Assembly: GCA_015068445.1 (NCBI GenBank) | Contig: SVKN01000001.1 | Coordinates: forward strand, 62,001 to 126,000 | Length of the DNA: 64,000 bases | Direction of reading: 5' to 3' | Source of the DNA: Oscillospiraceae bacterium | GTDB lineage: Bacteria > Bacillota > Clostridia > Oscillospirales > Butyricicoccaceae | In this document: positions 10,066 through 19,749 of the stretch, piece by piece | Numbering within the stretch: the first letter of the stretch is position 1 | Layout: every line of letters begins with the position of its first letter | Translations under genes and position numbers: made by a program | Notes under the pieces: generated by a model | The model's input: only the letters and a program-made list of their open reading frames with translations | The model's database searches: none | What the model was told of the DNA's origin: nothing

Positions 10066-10413
10066 CTAAAAGGCGTCCTTGATGTGTTTGATCTTTTTCA
10101 GCGCCACGTAGACCTCCACGATGTCGTAGCGGATCTGCCAGTCGCCCTCGTTCTCGCCCAGCCACTGGTTGGCCGTGGCGATGATCCGACGGCGCTTCTC
10201 GCTGTCGACAGCAGCGCTGGCGGCGAGATATGTGTTGTCCTGCCGCGTCTTGACCTCCACAAAGCACACCAGCTCGCCCTGCCGGGCGATGAGGTCGATC
10301 TCGCCGAAGCGTCCGCGGTAGCCGCTGGCCAGGATAGCGTATCCTTTTTTAATAAGGAAGTCCGCGGCGATCTTCTCGCCGTAGCGGCCCAGCAGCTTTT
10401 TATCGATCGTCAT
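10066..10413 (-). CDS. YraN family (UPF0102) nuclease-like protein
   Basis: Small 115-residue protein with the fold and motif of PD-(D/E)XK nucleases: E in [13 protein letters not shown], then GEIDLIARQ and FVEVKTRQ supply the Glu, Asp and Glu-X-Lys positions. Family members sit next to rnhB in many bacteria. A role in DNA or RNA end processing is suspected but not established. Its start overlaps the rnhB end by 14 bases, so translation is probably coupled. Confidence 0.9.
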   Translation of the reverse strand: MTIDKKLLGRYGEKIAADFLIKKGYAILASGYRGRFGEIDLIARQGELVCFVEVKTRQDNTYLAASAAVDSEKRRRIIATANQWLGENEGDWQIRYDIVEVYVALKKIKHIKDAF

Positions 10414-11002
10414 GGCTCAGCAGCTTTCTCAGGAACGTCGCGCGGTGGATCTCGCAGGGGCCGTGAAGCAGGATCGCCTCGCGGTGCGCCTTCGTCGGGT
10501 AGCCCTTGTGGATCTCGAAGCCGTAGGCGGGATATTTCACCGCCATCTCCTTCATATATCGGTCCCTCGTCACCTTGGCGAGGATGGACGCGGCGGCCAC
10601 AGAAGCGCTTTTGGCATCGCCCTTGACGATGCACAGCGTCGGACAGCCGAGGCCGGGGTCGCGGTTGCCGTCCACGAAGGCGACGTCCGGACGGAGGCTC
10701 AGACCATCGAAGGCGCGGCGCATGGCGAGGAACGTCGCCTGCAGGATGTTGATCTCATCGATCTCCGCGTGGCTGGCGAAGGCGATGGCATAACCCAGCG
10801 CGCGGCGGGTGATCTCATCGAAAAGCTCCTCGCGCTTTTTCTCGCTGAGCTTCTTCGAGTCGTTGACGCCCTCGATGCGGTCGTTCGGGTCGAGGATCAC
10901 GGCGGCGGCGCACACAGGCCCGGCCAGCGGTCCCCTGCCCGCCTCGTCGATGCCGCAGACGGTCTGTCCCTTCGCCCAACAGGGCGTTTCGTATTCGTAC
11001 AT
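10400..11002 (-). CDS. rnhB: Ribonuclease HII
   Basis: Removes RNA and single ribonucleotides from RNA-DNA hybrids. It has 200 residues. The catalytic acidic residues are in [14 protein letters not shown] (Asp and Glu, about residues 18-19), DGN (about residue 110) and the [20 protein letters not shown] helix; [10 protein letters not shown] is also conserved. It lies three bases after rbgA and overlaps yraN, in the lepB-to-clpX operon. Confidence 0.97.
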   Translation of the reverse strand: MYEYETPCWAKGQTVCGIDEAGRGPLAGPVCAAAVILDPNDRIEGVNDSKKLSEKKREELFDEITRRALGYAIAFASHAEIDEINILQATFLAMRRAFDGLSLRPDVAFVDGNRDPGLGCPTLCIVKGDAKSASVAAASILAKVTRDRYMKEMAVKYPAYGFEIHKGYPTKAHREAILLHGPCEIHRATFLRKLLSHDDR

Positions 11003-11005
11003 GTC

Positions 11006-11857
11006 TTACTCCTGCGGCGGCAGCTCGAGGGTGATGCGCCCCAGCTTGCCCGCGCGGAACTCGTCGATGAAGACCTTGGCCATGCGCTCGGTGTCCAGCT
11101 GGCCTCTGCCCTGCAGGAATCCGCGCTTTTTTGCTATTTCCTCCAGCGTTTCGTAGGGCATTTCGGCGTTTACGTCTGTAATGCCGTAACGCTTTACAAC
11201 GTTTTCGCCGTAACGCTCCGCCAGCTGCCGAAGCAGCATGCAGGCCATGTCCTCCCGGTCGAGGATCTCGTCGCGGATCGTGCCGGTGAAGGCCAGCTTG
11301 TAGCCGACGCTGTCGTCGTCGATCTTGGGCCACAGCATGCCCGGGGTGTCCATGAAGTCGTATTTGCCGGCCAGGTTGAACCACTGGCGGGCGCGGGTGA
11401 CGCCGGGGCGGTCCTCGGCGATCGCCGATTTCTTGCCCAGCAGGCGGTTGATGAACGACGACTTGCCCACGTTGGGGATGCCGACGATCATGATCTTCAC
11501 CGTGCGGTTGACGCCTTTGGCGGCGTTGCGCTCCAGCAGATCGGCACAGCAGCGGCCCACGGCGGCAGTGAACTCATTCAGAAAGCCGCCCTTCTGGCTG
11601 TTGGCAGTCATGACCGTGTAGCCCTGGCGCCTGTAATGCTCCACCCATCCGGCCGTGACCGCGGGATCGGCCTGATCCTCACGGTTGAGCACCAGCATGC
11701 GCCGCTTGTCGCGGGCGATGTCCGTCAGATCGGGGTTGCGGGAGCTCTCAGGGATGCGGGCGTCCAGGATCTCGCAGATCATGTCGATATTCTTGAGGTC
11801 GCCCAGCATGAGCCGCCGGGTCTTGGCCATATGGCCCGGATACCAGTTGATGCTCAA
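11006..11857 (-). CDS. rbgA: Ribosome biogenesis GTPase RbgA/YlqF
   Basis: Circularly permuted GTPase needed for late 50S subunit assembly. It has 283 residues and starts with the diagnostic [15 protein letters not shown]. The permuted order is visible: G4 (LNREDQAD, with Arg where NKxD has Lys) comes before G1 ([12 protein letters not shown]) and G3 (DTPGMLWP). A C-terminal helical RNA-binding region follows. The gene overlaps the stop of lepB by four bases. The rbgA-rnhB-yraN neighbourhood is common in Firmicutes. Confidence 0.96.
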   Translation of the reverse strand: MSINWYPGHMAKTRRLMLGDLKNIDMICEILDARIPESSRNPDLTDIARDKRRMLVLNREDQADPAVTAGWVEHYRRQGYTVMTANSQKGGFLNEFTAAVGRCCADLLERNAAKGVNRTVKIMIVGIPNVGKSSFINRLLGKKSAIAEDRPGVTRARQWFNLAGKYDFMDTPGMLWPKIDDDSVGYKLAFTGTIRDEILDREDMACMLLRQLAERYGENVVKRYGITDVNAEMPYETLEEIAKKRGFLQGRGQLDTERMAKVFIDEFRAGKLGRITLELPPQE

Positions 11858-12405
11858 CGATAAACCCCTCCGATGCGGTTAAAGGGGAAAATGCGGAAGA
11901 TGACCTTGCCGATGATATCCTCGGTCTTCAGGGTGCCGACGGCGGTGAGGCGGCTGTCCGCGCTGTTGTTGCGGTTGTCGCCCATGACGAAGACGGAGCC
12001 CTCGGGAACAGTGATGGGATACTGGGTATCGCCGCCGCCGAAGACCTCCTCGTTGACGTAAGGCTCGTCGATCTCCTCGCCGTTGACGTACACGACGCCG
12101 CCGTATTCCACCTCCACGGTGTCGCCGGCCACGGCGATGACGCGCTTGACGAGGGGCTCGCTGAGGTAGTGACGCGCCTGCACGACGATCATGTCGCCGC
12201 GCTGCGGCTGCTCGTAGGACGCCACGCGCACCAGGATGCGGTCGCCGTCGTGGAGCGTCGGGTACATCGAATCGCCGGAGACGCCGGAGATGCGGACCAG
12301 GAATGCGCTGATGAACACCAGCAGGAGCAGCGCCCAGATCAGGGACTGCGCCCAGGAAAACAGCTCCTCGCCGGGGGTGAGCTTTTTCTTCTCTTCTTTT
12401 TCCAT
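11854..12405 (-). CDS. lepB: Signal peptidase I
   Basis: Membrane-bound serine/lysine protease that removes signal peptides of exported proteins. It has 183 residues with a short cytoplasmic N-terminus, one transmembrane helix (about residues 20-38), the catalytic Ser in [13 protein letters not shown], the catalytic Lys in [10 protein letters not shown] and the box E motif [13 protein letters not shown] start at ATG 12405, with TAAGGTG six bases upstream, instead of the GTG at 12414. It is first in the long operon down to clpX. Several exported proteins in the window are likely clients. Confidence 0.95.
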   Translation of the reverse strand: MEKEEKKKLTPGEELFSWAQSLIWALLLLVFISAFLVRISGVSGDSMYPTLHDGDRILVRVASYEQPQRGDMIVVQARHYLSEPLVKRVIAVAGDTVEVEYGGVVYVNGEEIDEPYVNEEVFGGGDTQYPITVPEGSVFVMGDNRNNSADSRLTAVGTLKTEDIIGKVIFRIFPFNRIGGVYR

Positions 12406-12437
12406 TTTCAGCACCTTACCCTAAAAAAGCGGATAAC

Positions 12438-12467
12438 GAAAAGAAAGGGGACGAGATTCCCGTCCCC
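12438..12467 (-). terminator. Terminator of rplS
   Basis: Minus-strand stem GGGGACG/CGTCCCC with a seven-base loop, followed by TTTCTTTT, 15 bases after the rplS stop. It separates rplS from the lepB operon. Confidence 0.75.
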
Positions 12468-12481
12468 CGTTCGTGCAGATG

Positions 12482-12823
12482 TTAGATGTCCTGCTTGACC
12501 TTGGCAGCCTTACCGACCCTGTCACGCAGATAGTACAGCTTGGCACGTCTGACCTTACCTTTTCTCACGACCTCAAACTTTTCGATGTTGGGGGAATGGA
12601 TGGGGAAAGTCTTTTCGACGCCGACGCCGTAGGACATACGTCTGACCGTGACGGTCTCCTGGATGCCGCCGTGCTTTCTGGCGATCACAGTGCCCTCGAA
12701 AACCTGGATCCTCTCACGAGAACCTTCCTTGATCTTGGCATAGACCTTGATGGTGTCGCCGATGCCGAAATTGCCGGCTCCTTCCTTGAGCTGGTCTTCA
12801 GTCAATTTCTGAATCAAATCCAT
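12482..12823 (-). CDS. rplS: 50S ribosomal protein L19
   Basis: Ribosomal protein at the interface of the subunits, 113 residues. It shows the family motifs [32 protein letters not shown] and [20 protein letters not shown], with the basic [20 protein letters not shown] end. It is a single-gene unit with its own promoter (12899-12927) and terminator. In many Firmicutes rplS follows trmD-rimM; here it stands apart from them. Confidence 0.98.
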   Translation of the reverse strand: MDLIQKLTEDQLKEGAGNFGIGDTIKVYAKIKEGSRERIQVFEGTVIARKHGGIQETVTVRRMSYGVGVEKTFPIHSPNIEKFEVVRKGKVRRAKLYYLRDRVGKAAKVKQDI

Positions 12824-12898
12824 TTCTTTGATTTCCTTTCGTCATAGATGTTCGTGCCTTGACCCGGGCAGAGGACCATCCGTAATACAAGCCTAATT

Positions 12899-12927
12899 AT
12901 AATAGCACATGGGGCGCGCAAATGCAA
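12899..12927 (-). promoter_or_regulatory. Predicted promoter of rplS with a ~70-base leader
   Basis: Minus-strand TTGCAT (12922-12927), a 17-base spacer and TATTAT (12899-12904). The resulting leader (about 12824-12892) is long for a ribosomal gene and could hold an autoregulatory L19 leader hairpin, but I cannot fold it into a convincing family match by eye. Confidence 0.6.
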
Positions 12928-12970
12928 CCTTTTTTTGACGCAAAAAGCCAAGTTTTTTCGGCGTTTCCGG

Positions 12971-15331
12971 CTATATTTTCGTGATGTACTGGGAGGCCGT
13001 CTTGGCCATCATCAGCTTGACGCCCGCCTCGCGGAACTCGATCTCCAGCAGCAGGTCGCCGCCCATGGGCGTGACGTTGCGGACCGTGCCGCTGCCGAAG
13101 GCGCGGTGGACGACGAGGTCGCCGGGCCGGAAGTCCAGCGTGACCTTCTTCTCCTCCGCCGCGTGGGTGACGGAGACCGTGGGCTGCTCGATGCGGCGGC
13201 GGTGTGGGGCCGCGTGCTGCTCCTGCGCGGCGATGCGCGGCTCGTGGCGGTGGACGTACTGGGGATCGATCTCCTCCACGAACCGGGACAGCTTGCCGTA
13301 CATGGTCTGGCCGTACAGGAGCCTGCGGCGGGCCGAGGTGATGTACAGATGCTTCTTGGCGCGGGTCATGGCGACGTAGCAGAGCCTGCGCTCCTCCTCC
13401 AGCTCCTCGTTGGAATCCATGGAGCGGTGGGACGGGAAGACGCCCTCCTCGGCGCCGCAGATGAAGACGGTGTCGAACTCCAGGCCCTTGGCTGAGTGCA
13501 TGGTCATCATCGTCACCGCGTCGGCCTCCTGATCGAGGCGGTCCACGTCGCTGAGCAGCGAGATCTCCTCCAGGAAGCCCTGCAGCGTGGGCTCCTGTGT
13601 CTTTTCGCAGTACTCGAGGATGCTGGACTTCAGCTCCAGCACGTTCTCAAGGCGCATGCGCCCTTCCCTGCCCTGCAGCTCCAGGAACGCGGCGTAGCCG
13701 CTCTTCTCCAGCAGCTCGTCATAGAGCTCGGGCAGCGGCAGCTGATCCAGCCGGGCGCGGACGCCGTCGATCATATCGGTGAACTTGCGGATAGCAGGGG
13801 CGGAGCGGGACAGCTCGGGATATTCATTGCTGTGCCGCGCCACCTCGAAGACGGACATGCCCTGCTCCTGCGCGATGGCGATCATGGCGTCCACGGTTCG
13901 CTCGCCGATCTTGCGGGCGGGCGTGTTGATGATGCGCATGAGGCGCACGGTGTCGGCGGGGTTGCACACGACCCAGAGGTAGGCGATCATATCCTTGACC
14001 TCGGCGCGGTCGAAGAAGCGCAGACCGGCCACGATGCGATACGGGATGCCGTTGCGTTTCAGCGCCTGCTCGATGCCGTTGGACAGCGCGTGGTTCCTGT
14101 AAAGGATCGTAAAGCTGTTGAGCTTTTCACCCTTGGAGGTGCCCGCCAGGATCGTTTTGGCGATGAACTGGCCCTCCTCGTCCTGGGTCTCGCCCATATA
14201 CAGCTCCACGCTGTCGCCCTGACCGTTCTGCGTCCAGAGCGTCTTTCCCTTGCGGGCGGTATTCTGGCGGATGACGCTGTTGGCGGCGGAGAGGATGCTG
14301 GAGGTGGAGCGGTAGTTCTGCTCCAGCCGGATCGTCACGGCGGCGGGATACTGATGCTCGAACTCGAGGATGTTCTCGATGGTGGCGCCGCGGAACTTGT
14401 AGATGCTCTGATCGTCGTCGCCCACAACGCAGAGGTTCTCGTAGCCGCCGGCCAGGATGCTGCACAGGACGTACTGGGCGTGGTTCGTGTCCTGATACTC
14501 GTCCACGAGGACGTAGCGGAACTTGCGCCGGTAGTACTCGCGCACGTCGTCGCAGGTCTGCAGGAGCTCCACGGTCTTGAAGATGATGTCGTCGAAGTCC
14601 AGGGCGTTGGAGGCAAGCAGCTCCTTCTGGTAAGCCGTGTAGACCCGGGAGACGATCTTTTTGTAGTAGTCGTCGCCGACGCCCGATGCGTACTCCTCGG
14701 GGCCAACCAGCTCATCCTTGGCGCGGGAGATCTCGGCGGCGATGCCCTTGACGTCGTAGCGCTTGGGATCGTAGTTCATGTCCTTGAGCACGGAGGTCAT
14801 GAGCTTCTTGCGGTCGTCGTCATCGTAGATGGTGAAGTTGCTGCTGTAGCCCAGACGCTGGATGTTGCGGCGCAGGATGCGGGTGCAGGCGGTGTGGAAG
14901 GTGTGGGCCCAGATGTCGTTGGCCGCGGCACCGCAGGCCGCCTCCAGACGGTCCCGCAGCTCCCCTGCCGCCTTGTTGGTGAAGGTGATGGCGATGATCT
15001 CCCAGGGCTTGGGAGGATCGACGGCGCAGAGGGCTTCGATCTCCGGGTCATCGAGGGACTCGCTGTCGTTGAGAGCGGCGGCCAGCCTGTAAAGCTCCTC
15101 CTCGCCAGCGTAAGCGGGAGCCTCCTCGCTCTCGTAGCCCCTGCCGAAGCGCAGCAGGTTGATGATGCGGTTGATCAGCACGGTGGTCTTGCCGCTGCCC
15201 GCGCCGGCCAGCAGCAGCAGCGGGCCCTCGGTCTTGAAGACGGCCTTCTGCTGCATATCGTTCAGGCGCGCGAACTCGCGCTCGATCAGCGCGCGCCGGA
15301 TGGAACTGTATCGGATATCAAAATCGCTCAT
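12971..15331 (-). CDS. pcrA: ATP-dependent DNA helicase PcrA/UvrD
   Basis: Superfamily 1A 3'-5' helicase for repair, restart and removal of RecA or RNA polymerase from DNA. It has 786 residues. Motif I is LLAGAGSGKTTVLINRI (about residue 42), motif II VDEYQDTNHAQY, motif III VVGDDDQSIYKFRGA, motif V/VI MTMHSAKGLEFDTVFICGAE and VAMTRAKKHLYI. The C-terminal Tudor-like tail (FRPGDLVVHRAFGSGTVRNV) binds RNA polymerase in relatives. It follows dnaE by eight bases and is last in the murB-to-pcrA run. Bacillus places pcrA with ligA instead. Confidence 0.96.
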   Translation of the reverse strand: MSDFDIRYSSIRRALIEREFARLNDMQQKAVFKTEGPLLLLAGAGSGKTTVLINRIINLLRFGRGYESEEAPAYAGEEELYRLAAALNDSESLDDPEIEALCAVDPPKPWEIIAITFTNKAAGELRDRLEAACGAAANDIWAHTFHTACTRILRRNIQRLGYSSNFTIYDDDDRKKLMTSVLKDMNYDPKRYDVKGIAAEISRAKDELVGPEEYASGVGDDYYKKIVSRVYTAYQKELLASNALDFDDIIFKTVELLQTCDDVREYYRRKFRYVLVDEYQDTNHAQYVLCSILAGGYENLCVVGDDDQSIYKFRGATIENILEFEHQYPAAVTIRLEQNYRSTSSILSAANSVIRQNTARKGKTLWTQNGQGDSVELYMGETQDEEGQFIAKTILAGTSKGEKLNSFTILYRNHALSNGIEQALKRNGIPYRIVAGLRFFDRAEVKDMIAYLWVVCNPADTVRLMRIINTPARKIGERTVDAMIAIAQEQGMSVFEVARHSNEYPELSRSAPAIRKFTDMIDGVRARLDQLPLPELYDELLEKSGYAAFLELQGREGRMRLENVLELKSSILEYCEKTQEPTLQGFLEEISLLSDVDRLDQEADAVTMMTMHSAKGLEFDTVFICGAEEGVFPSHRSMDSNEELEEERRLCYVAMTRAKKHLYITSARRRLLYGQTMYGKLSRFVEEIDPQYVHRHEPRIAAQEQHAAPHRRRIEQPTVSVTHAAEEKKVTLDFRPGDLVVHRAFGSGTVRNVTPMGGDLLLEIEFREAGVKLMMAKTASQYITKI

Positions 15332-15339
15332 ATCTTGTT

Positions 15340-18300
15340 TTACCTCATGACTACGTTTTCTTTTCCCAGCAGCTCCCTGAGCGTGTCCAGCATCTGAGCG
15401 TTCCCGCTGACGCGCAGCGAATCGTTGGCTGCCATTTTCTTATTCTCGGCGGCGAAGTACAAAACCACCCGGTTGTCCCCGCGGTTGACGCGCAGGACCT
15501 GCTTGACCTGCTCCAGCGCGGGATCGTTCAGCCCGCTGAGCTTGAGGAACAGCGTCTTCGGCGGTTCCGGGCGCTCCGGCCGTGGCGCGTAGCTCCGGCC
15601 GCCGCTGCGGCGACGCGTCTGGAGATACTGCTCCACGATGCCCTCGTTCAGCGGGTACGCCTCGTCGCACACCAGCTTGGGTTCCTCGTCCTCCCGGGCG
15701 GAGATGCGCCCGTAGACGATCACGGCGTTGTCGGGGCCGAGATACTGTCCCGCGGATACCAGCGCCTTCTCGAACAAAAGCAGCTCGATGGAGCCCGACA
15801 TATCCTCGATGACCACATAGGCCATGTTGGTGTTGTTCTTCGTCAGTTTCATTTTGACCGAAAGCACCACGCCGCACAGCGTGACGTAGGTGCCGTCGCC
15901 GTAGCGGTCGTCGCCGTCCTCCTGGGCCGTGTAGATGCGCCCGATGGGTACGGCCCCGGCCTTCCGGGCCAGCGGGGCCAGGTCGTCCATGGGATGGCCG
16001 GACAGGTACAGGCCCGTGGTGTCCTTCTCCATGGCCACCAGCTCGCGCTTGGAGAACTCGACGGCGCGGTCGTTGGGGCCGAAATCATTGTCGAAGGAGG
16101 TGGAATTGTCGTCCAGATCGCCGAACAGGTTCATCTGACCGGAGAGGTTGCGCCGCCGGTCGTCGCCGGCGGCGTCCAGCACGCGGGCGTAGTTCTGCAT
16201 CAGATAGGCGCGCTTGAAGCCGAAGCTGTCGAAGGCGCCGCAGCGGATCAGATTCTCCAGCGCGCGCTTGTTGAGCTCCTCGCCGCACAGGCGGCGGCAG
16301 AAATCGTCGAGACCGCGGAAGCGCCCGTTTTCGGCGCGCTCCTCCATCAGCTTCTCGACGAAGCCGCGGCCCACGTTCTTGACGCCCGCGAGGCCGAAGC
16401 GCAGGCCGCTGCCTGAGACCGTAAAGTCGGCGTCGGACTCGTTGACGTCGGGCGGCAGCAGCGGCACGCCGATCTCCTTGCAGTGGGAGATATATTCCGA
16501 GACCTTGTTGCTCTGCCCCAGCACGGAGGTGAGCAGCGCGGCCATGTATTCCTTCGGATAGTGGTATTTCATATATGCCGTCTGGTAGGACAGCACGGCG
16601 TAAGCCAATGCGTGCGCCTTGTTGAAGGCGTAGTTTGCGAAATCGGTCATCTCGTCGAAGATATCGTTGGCCACGGCCTCCGGCACGCCGTTCGCGACGC
16701 AGCCCCTGACGCCCTCGGCCTCATTGCCGTGGACGAAGGTCTCCCGCTCGCTGAGCAGCACGTCCATCTTTTTCTTGGCCATGGCCCGGCGCACCACGTC
16801 GGCGCGACCCAGAGAGTAGCCCGCCAGCAGGCGGAAGATCTCCATGACCTGCTCCTGATAGACGATACAGCCGTAGGTCTGGGCGAGGATGTTCTTCAGC
16901 AGCGGGTGCTTGTACTGGATCTTGTCCGGGTTGGCCCGGCGGAAGAGGTACATGGGAATCGAATCCATGGGGCCGGGACGGAACAGGGCGATCAGCGTGG
17001 TGATGTCCTCCACGGACTTGGGCTTCATGCTGACGGCGAGGTTCGTCATACCGCTGCTCTCCAGCTGGAAGACGCCGATGGTGTCGCCCCTGGAGATCAT
17101 GTCGTAAACGTCGGGGTCGTCGTAGTCGAGGTGCTGCATGTCGATCTTTTCGCCGCTTCGCTCCACGAGGCGGATGGCGTCGTCGAGGATCGTCAGGTTG
17201 CGCAGGCCGAGGAAGTCCATTTTCAGCAGGCCCAGCTCCTCGATGTCGGTCATGGTGTACTGAGTGACGACGCCCGTGTCGTTGCGGGCCAGCGGCACGA
17301 ACTCGTAAACGGGCCGGGCGGCGATGACGACGCCGGCTGCATGGGTGGAGGCGTTGCGTGGCATGCCCTCCAGCTGCATGGCGGTGTCGATGAGGCGCTT
17401 GACGCGGGGATCGTCGTTGTAATACGTCTTCAGCTCCGGCGAGGTCTCGAGAGCCTTTTTCAGCGTCATCTTGAGCTCCTGGGGGATCAGCTTGGCCACC
17501 ACGTCCACCTCGGCGTAGCTCATATCCAGCACGCGGCCCACGTCGCGGACGGAGGCCCGGGCGGCCATGGTGCCGAAGGTGATGATCTGCGCCACGCACT
17601 CGCTGCCGTACTTCCGCACGACGTAGTCGATGACCTCCTGACGGCGGATATAGCAGAAATCGATGTCGATATCGGGCATGGTGACGCGCTCCGGGTTGAG
17701 AAAGCGCTCGAAGTAAAGCGAATAGCGCATGGGGTCCACGTCCGTGATATACAGACAGTAGGCCACCATGCTCCCGGCGGCCGAGCCGCGGCCCGGGCCC
17801 ACGGGGATGCCCTTGCTCTTGGCGTAGCCGATGAAATCGCTGACGATGAGGAAATAATCGACGAAGCCCATCTGGCGGATCATGTTCATCTCGAACGCAA
17901 GGCGCTCGGCGTAGCCCTCCGGATCGTCGGGATAGCGGACCTTGTACCCTTCCAGGCACTTCTTCCGGAAGACGCCCTCGGAGGTCTCGCCCTCGGCCAG
18001 AGGGAAATGCGGCAGATGGTGCTTGCCGAAGACGAAGTCGAAGTTGCACTGCTCGGCGATCTTCACGGTGTTGGCCAGCGCGTCGGGGGCGTAGGGGAAC
18101 AGCTCCGCCATCTCGTCGCCGCTTTTGATATAGAACTCGGTGCCCTGGAAGCGCATGCGGTCCTCGTCCTGCTGCTTCTTCCCGGTCTGGATGCACAGCA
18201 GGACATCGTGCATGTCGGCGTCCTTGCGCTCGAGGTAGTGGGCGTCGTTGGTGCAGACGAGCGGGATGCCCGTCTCGGCGGACAGCCTGACCAGCAGGCG

Positions 18301-18861
18301 GTTGACCTGCTTCTGCTCCTCGATGCCGTGGTCCTGCAGCTCGAGGTAATAGTTCCCCTCTCCGAAAAGACGATAATAGCGCAGGGCGCATTCCTTCGCC
18401 TCGTCGTAGCTGCCGTTCGCCAGCAATCGCTGAACCTGCCCGGCCAGACAGGCCGACAGGCAGATCAAGCCCTCGCTGTGCTGCGTCAGCAGGTCCCAGT
18501 CGATGCGCGGGTGGCGGTAAAAGCCCTCAGTAAAGGCGCAGGAATCGAGATACATCAGGTTCCTGTACCCGGTCTCGTTTTTGCACAGCAGGATCAGGTG
18601 GTACCCTTCGCTGCCGGGGCCGGGCGTCATATCGAAGCGGCTCTTCGGCGCCACGTACACCTCGCAGCCGATGATCGGCTTGATCCCGGCCTTTTTCGCC
18701 GCCTTATAGAAATCGATGACGCCGTACATGACGCCGTGATCGGTGATGGCGACGGCCGTCTGGCCGAGGGATTTGACGCGCTCCATCAGCTGCTCGATGC
18801 GGCAGGCGCCGTCCAGCAGGCTGTATTCCGTATGAACGTGTAAATGGACGAAATCAGTCAT
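15340..18861 (-). CDS. dnaE: DNA polymerase III subunit alpha (DnaE type)
   Basis: Replicative C-family polymerase, 1173 residues. The N-terminal PHP domain starts FVHLHVHTEYSLLDGACRI. The palm contains the catalytic aspartates in PDIDIDFCY and GPGRGSAAGSMVAYCL. The fingers with GCIVYQEQVMEIFR, the helix-hairpin-helix region and a C-terminal OB domain (about residues 980-1060) follow. There is no inserted exonuclease domain, so this is DnaE and not PolC. Firmicutes normally also have PolC, not seen here. It overlaps the whiA end by eight bases; whiA-dnaE adjacency is seen in several Clostridia. Confidence 0.97.
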   Translation of the reverse strand: MTDFVHLHVHTEYSLLDGACRIEQLMERVKSLGQTAVAITDHGVMYGVIDFYKAAKKAGIKPIIGCEVYVAPKSRFDMTPGPGSEGYHLILLCKNETGYRNLMYLDSCAFTEGFYRHPRIDWDLLTQHSEGLICLSACLAGQVQRLLANGSYDEAKECALRYYRLFGEGNYYLELQDHGIEEQKQVNRLLVRLSAETGIPLVCTNDAHYLERKDADMHDVLLCIQTGKKQQDEDRMRFQGTEFYIKSGDEMAELFPYAPDALANTVKIAEQCNFDFVFGKHHLPHFPLAEGETSEGVFRKKCLEGYKVRYPDDPEGYAERLAFEMNMIRQMGFVDYFLIVSDFIGYAKSKGIPVGPGRGSAAGSMVAYCLYITDVDPMRYSLYFERFLNPERVTMPDIDIDFCYIRRQEVIDYVVRKYGSECVAQIITFGTMAARASVRDVGRVLDMSYAEVDVVAKLIPQELKMTLKKALETSPELKTYYNDDPRVKRLIDTAMQLEGMPRNASTHAAGVVIAARPVYEFVPLARNDTGVVTQYTMTDIEELGLLKMDFLGLRNLTILDDAIRLVERSGEKIDMQHLDYDDPDVYDMISRGDTIGVFQLESSGMTNLAVSMKPKSVEDITTLIALFRPGPMDSIPMYLFRRANPDKIQYKHPLLKNILAQTYGCIVYQEQVMEIFRLLAGYSLGRADVVRRAMAKKKMDVLLSERETFVHGNEAEGVRGCVANGVPEAVANDIFDEMTDFANYAFNKAHALAYAVLSYQTAYMKYHYPKEYMAALLTSVLGQSNKVSEYISHCKEIGVPLLPPDVNESDADFTVSGSGLRFGLAGVKNVGRGFVEKLMEERAENGRFRGLDDFCRRLCGEELNKRALENLIRCGAFDSFGFKRAYLMQNYARVLDAAGDDRRRNLSGQMNLFGDLDDNSTSFDNDFGPNDRAVEFSKRELVAMEKDTTGLYLSGHPMDDLAPLARKAGAVPIGRIYTAQEDGDDRYGDGTYVTLCGVVLSVKMKLTKNNTNMAYVVIEDMSGSIELLLFEKALVSAGQYLGPDNAVIVYGRISAREDEEPKLVCDEAYPLNEGIVEQYLQTRRRSGGRSYAPRPERPEPPKTLFLKLSGLNDPALEQVKQVLRVNRGDNRVVLYFAAENKKMAANDSLRVSGNAQMLDTLRELLGKENVVMR

Positions 18862-19744
18862 GATCGATCTCCTCGGCGATGCGGATCAGCTTGCGCAGCC
18901 GGGCGCTGAGGCCCGGCTTTGAAAGGGGTGGCTCGAAGCGGGCGGCAAGCTCCGTCAGCGAGTCCTCCCGATGCTCCAGCCGCAGCCGCGCCGTCTCCTG
19001 CAGGTCCCGGGACAGCTGGTCCAGCTGCCCGGCGGCGTGGATGCGCTCGATGGCGTTCGTCTGCTTTGCGGCGGCGTCGGCGGCGCGGGACAGGTTGGCC
19101 GTCTCGCAGTTGACGCTGCGGTTGACGCGGTTGACAAGCGATTTTTCCACCTTTTTGAGCATCAGCTCCATGGCCCCGCCGGAGGCGCCGATGGTGGTCA
19201 GGAACGCCTCGATGCTCTCGCTGTTTTTGTAGTATAAAACGTAATTGCTGCGGCGCATGACCTGCCGCGGCTCCATCTGCATCTCATAGAGGAAGGAGCC
19301 CATCTGCCCGGCGATACTGTAGTGAGGCGTCACCAGCTCCAGATGGTAGCCCTTCTTCCCCGCGATGACCGTGCCGCCCATGAGGAAGCAGCCGCGCAGG
19401 AAGGAGGCGCGGCAGCATTCCTCCTCCACGAAGGCGCGGTTCAGCGACGGCGCGCCGGTCTTCAGCTGGAAGCCGAACCAGTCATACACCGCGCGGATGG
19501 AATCGATGTCCTCCAGCACGAGGGCATTGTCGTTCTCGCGCTCCTCCGGCGCAAAGCCGAACAGCGACGTGAACAGCGCCTGCACCCGCCGCCGCACGTC
19601 GCTGACCGAGGAGATCAGACGGATGCGGTCGGGCCCGAAGCGATTGCAGAACAGCAGCAGCCCCAGCACCTCCGCGCTGAGGCAGCAGCTCTTCGTCATG
19701 GGACTGCGGCACAGCTCGATCTTGATCTCTTCTGTAAAGGACAT
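18854..19744 (-). CDS. whiA: DNA-binding protein WhiA
   Basis: Conserved Gram-positive protein with a degenerate LAGLIDADG homing-endonuclease fold (about residues 20-190) and a C-terminal helix-turn-helix (about 215-295, ARFEPPLSKPGLSARLRKL). In Streptomyces it controls sporulation-associated division; in Bacillus it affects division and chromosome segregation. It has 296 residues. The motifs MTKSCCLSAEVLGLLLF, FLRGCFLMGG and NRSVNCETANLSRAADAA are characteristic. It lies five bases after yvcK in the standard rapZ-yvcK-whiA order. Confidence 0.96.
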   Translation of the reverse strand: MSFTEEIKIELCRSPMTKSCCLSAEVLGLLLFCNRFGPDRIRLISSVSDVRRRVQALFTSLFGFAPEERENDNALVLEDIDSIRAVYDWFGFQLKTGAPSLNRAFVEEECCRASFLRGCFLMGGTVIAGKKGYHLELVTPHYSIAGQMGSFLYEMQMEPRQVMRRSNYVLYYKNSESIEAFLTTIGASGGAMELMLKKVEKSLVNRVNRSVNCETANLSRAADAAAKQTNAIERIHAAGQLDQLSRDLQETARLRLEHREDSLTELAARFEPPLSKPGLSARLRKLIRIAEEIDHD

Positions 19745-19749
19745 GATCT

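Noticed and set aside
10049-10267. N-terminal extension of the phosphoesterase to 10267
   Set aside because: The extra residues are out-of-frame yraN sequence; the family start and ribosome site are at 10048.
16483-18843. 786-codon plus-strand open frame opposite dnaE
   Set aside because: Mirror frame of DnaE codons; no ribosome site, no domain, biased composition. The same applies to long plus-strand frames opposite pcrA, ppk1, pap, recJ, rel and the purine permease.
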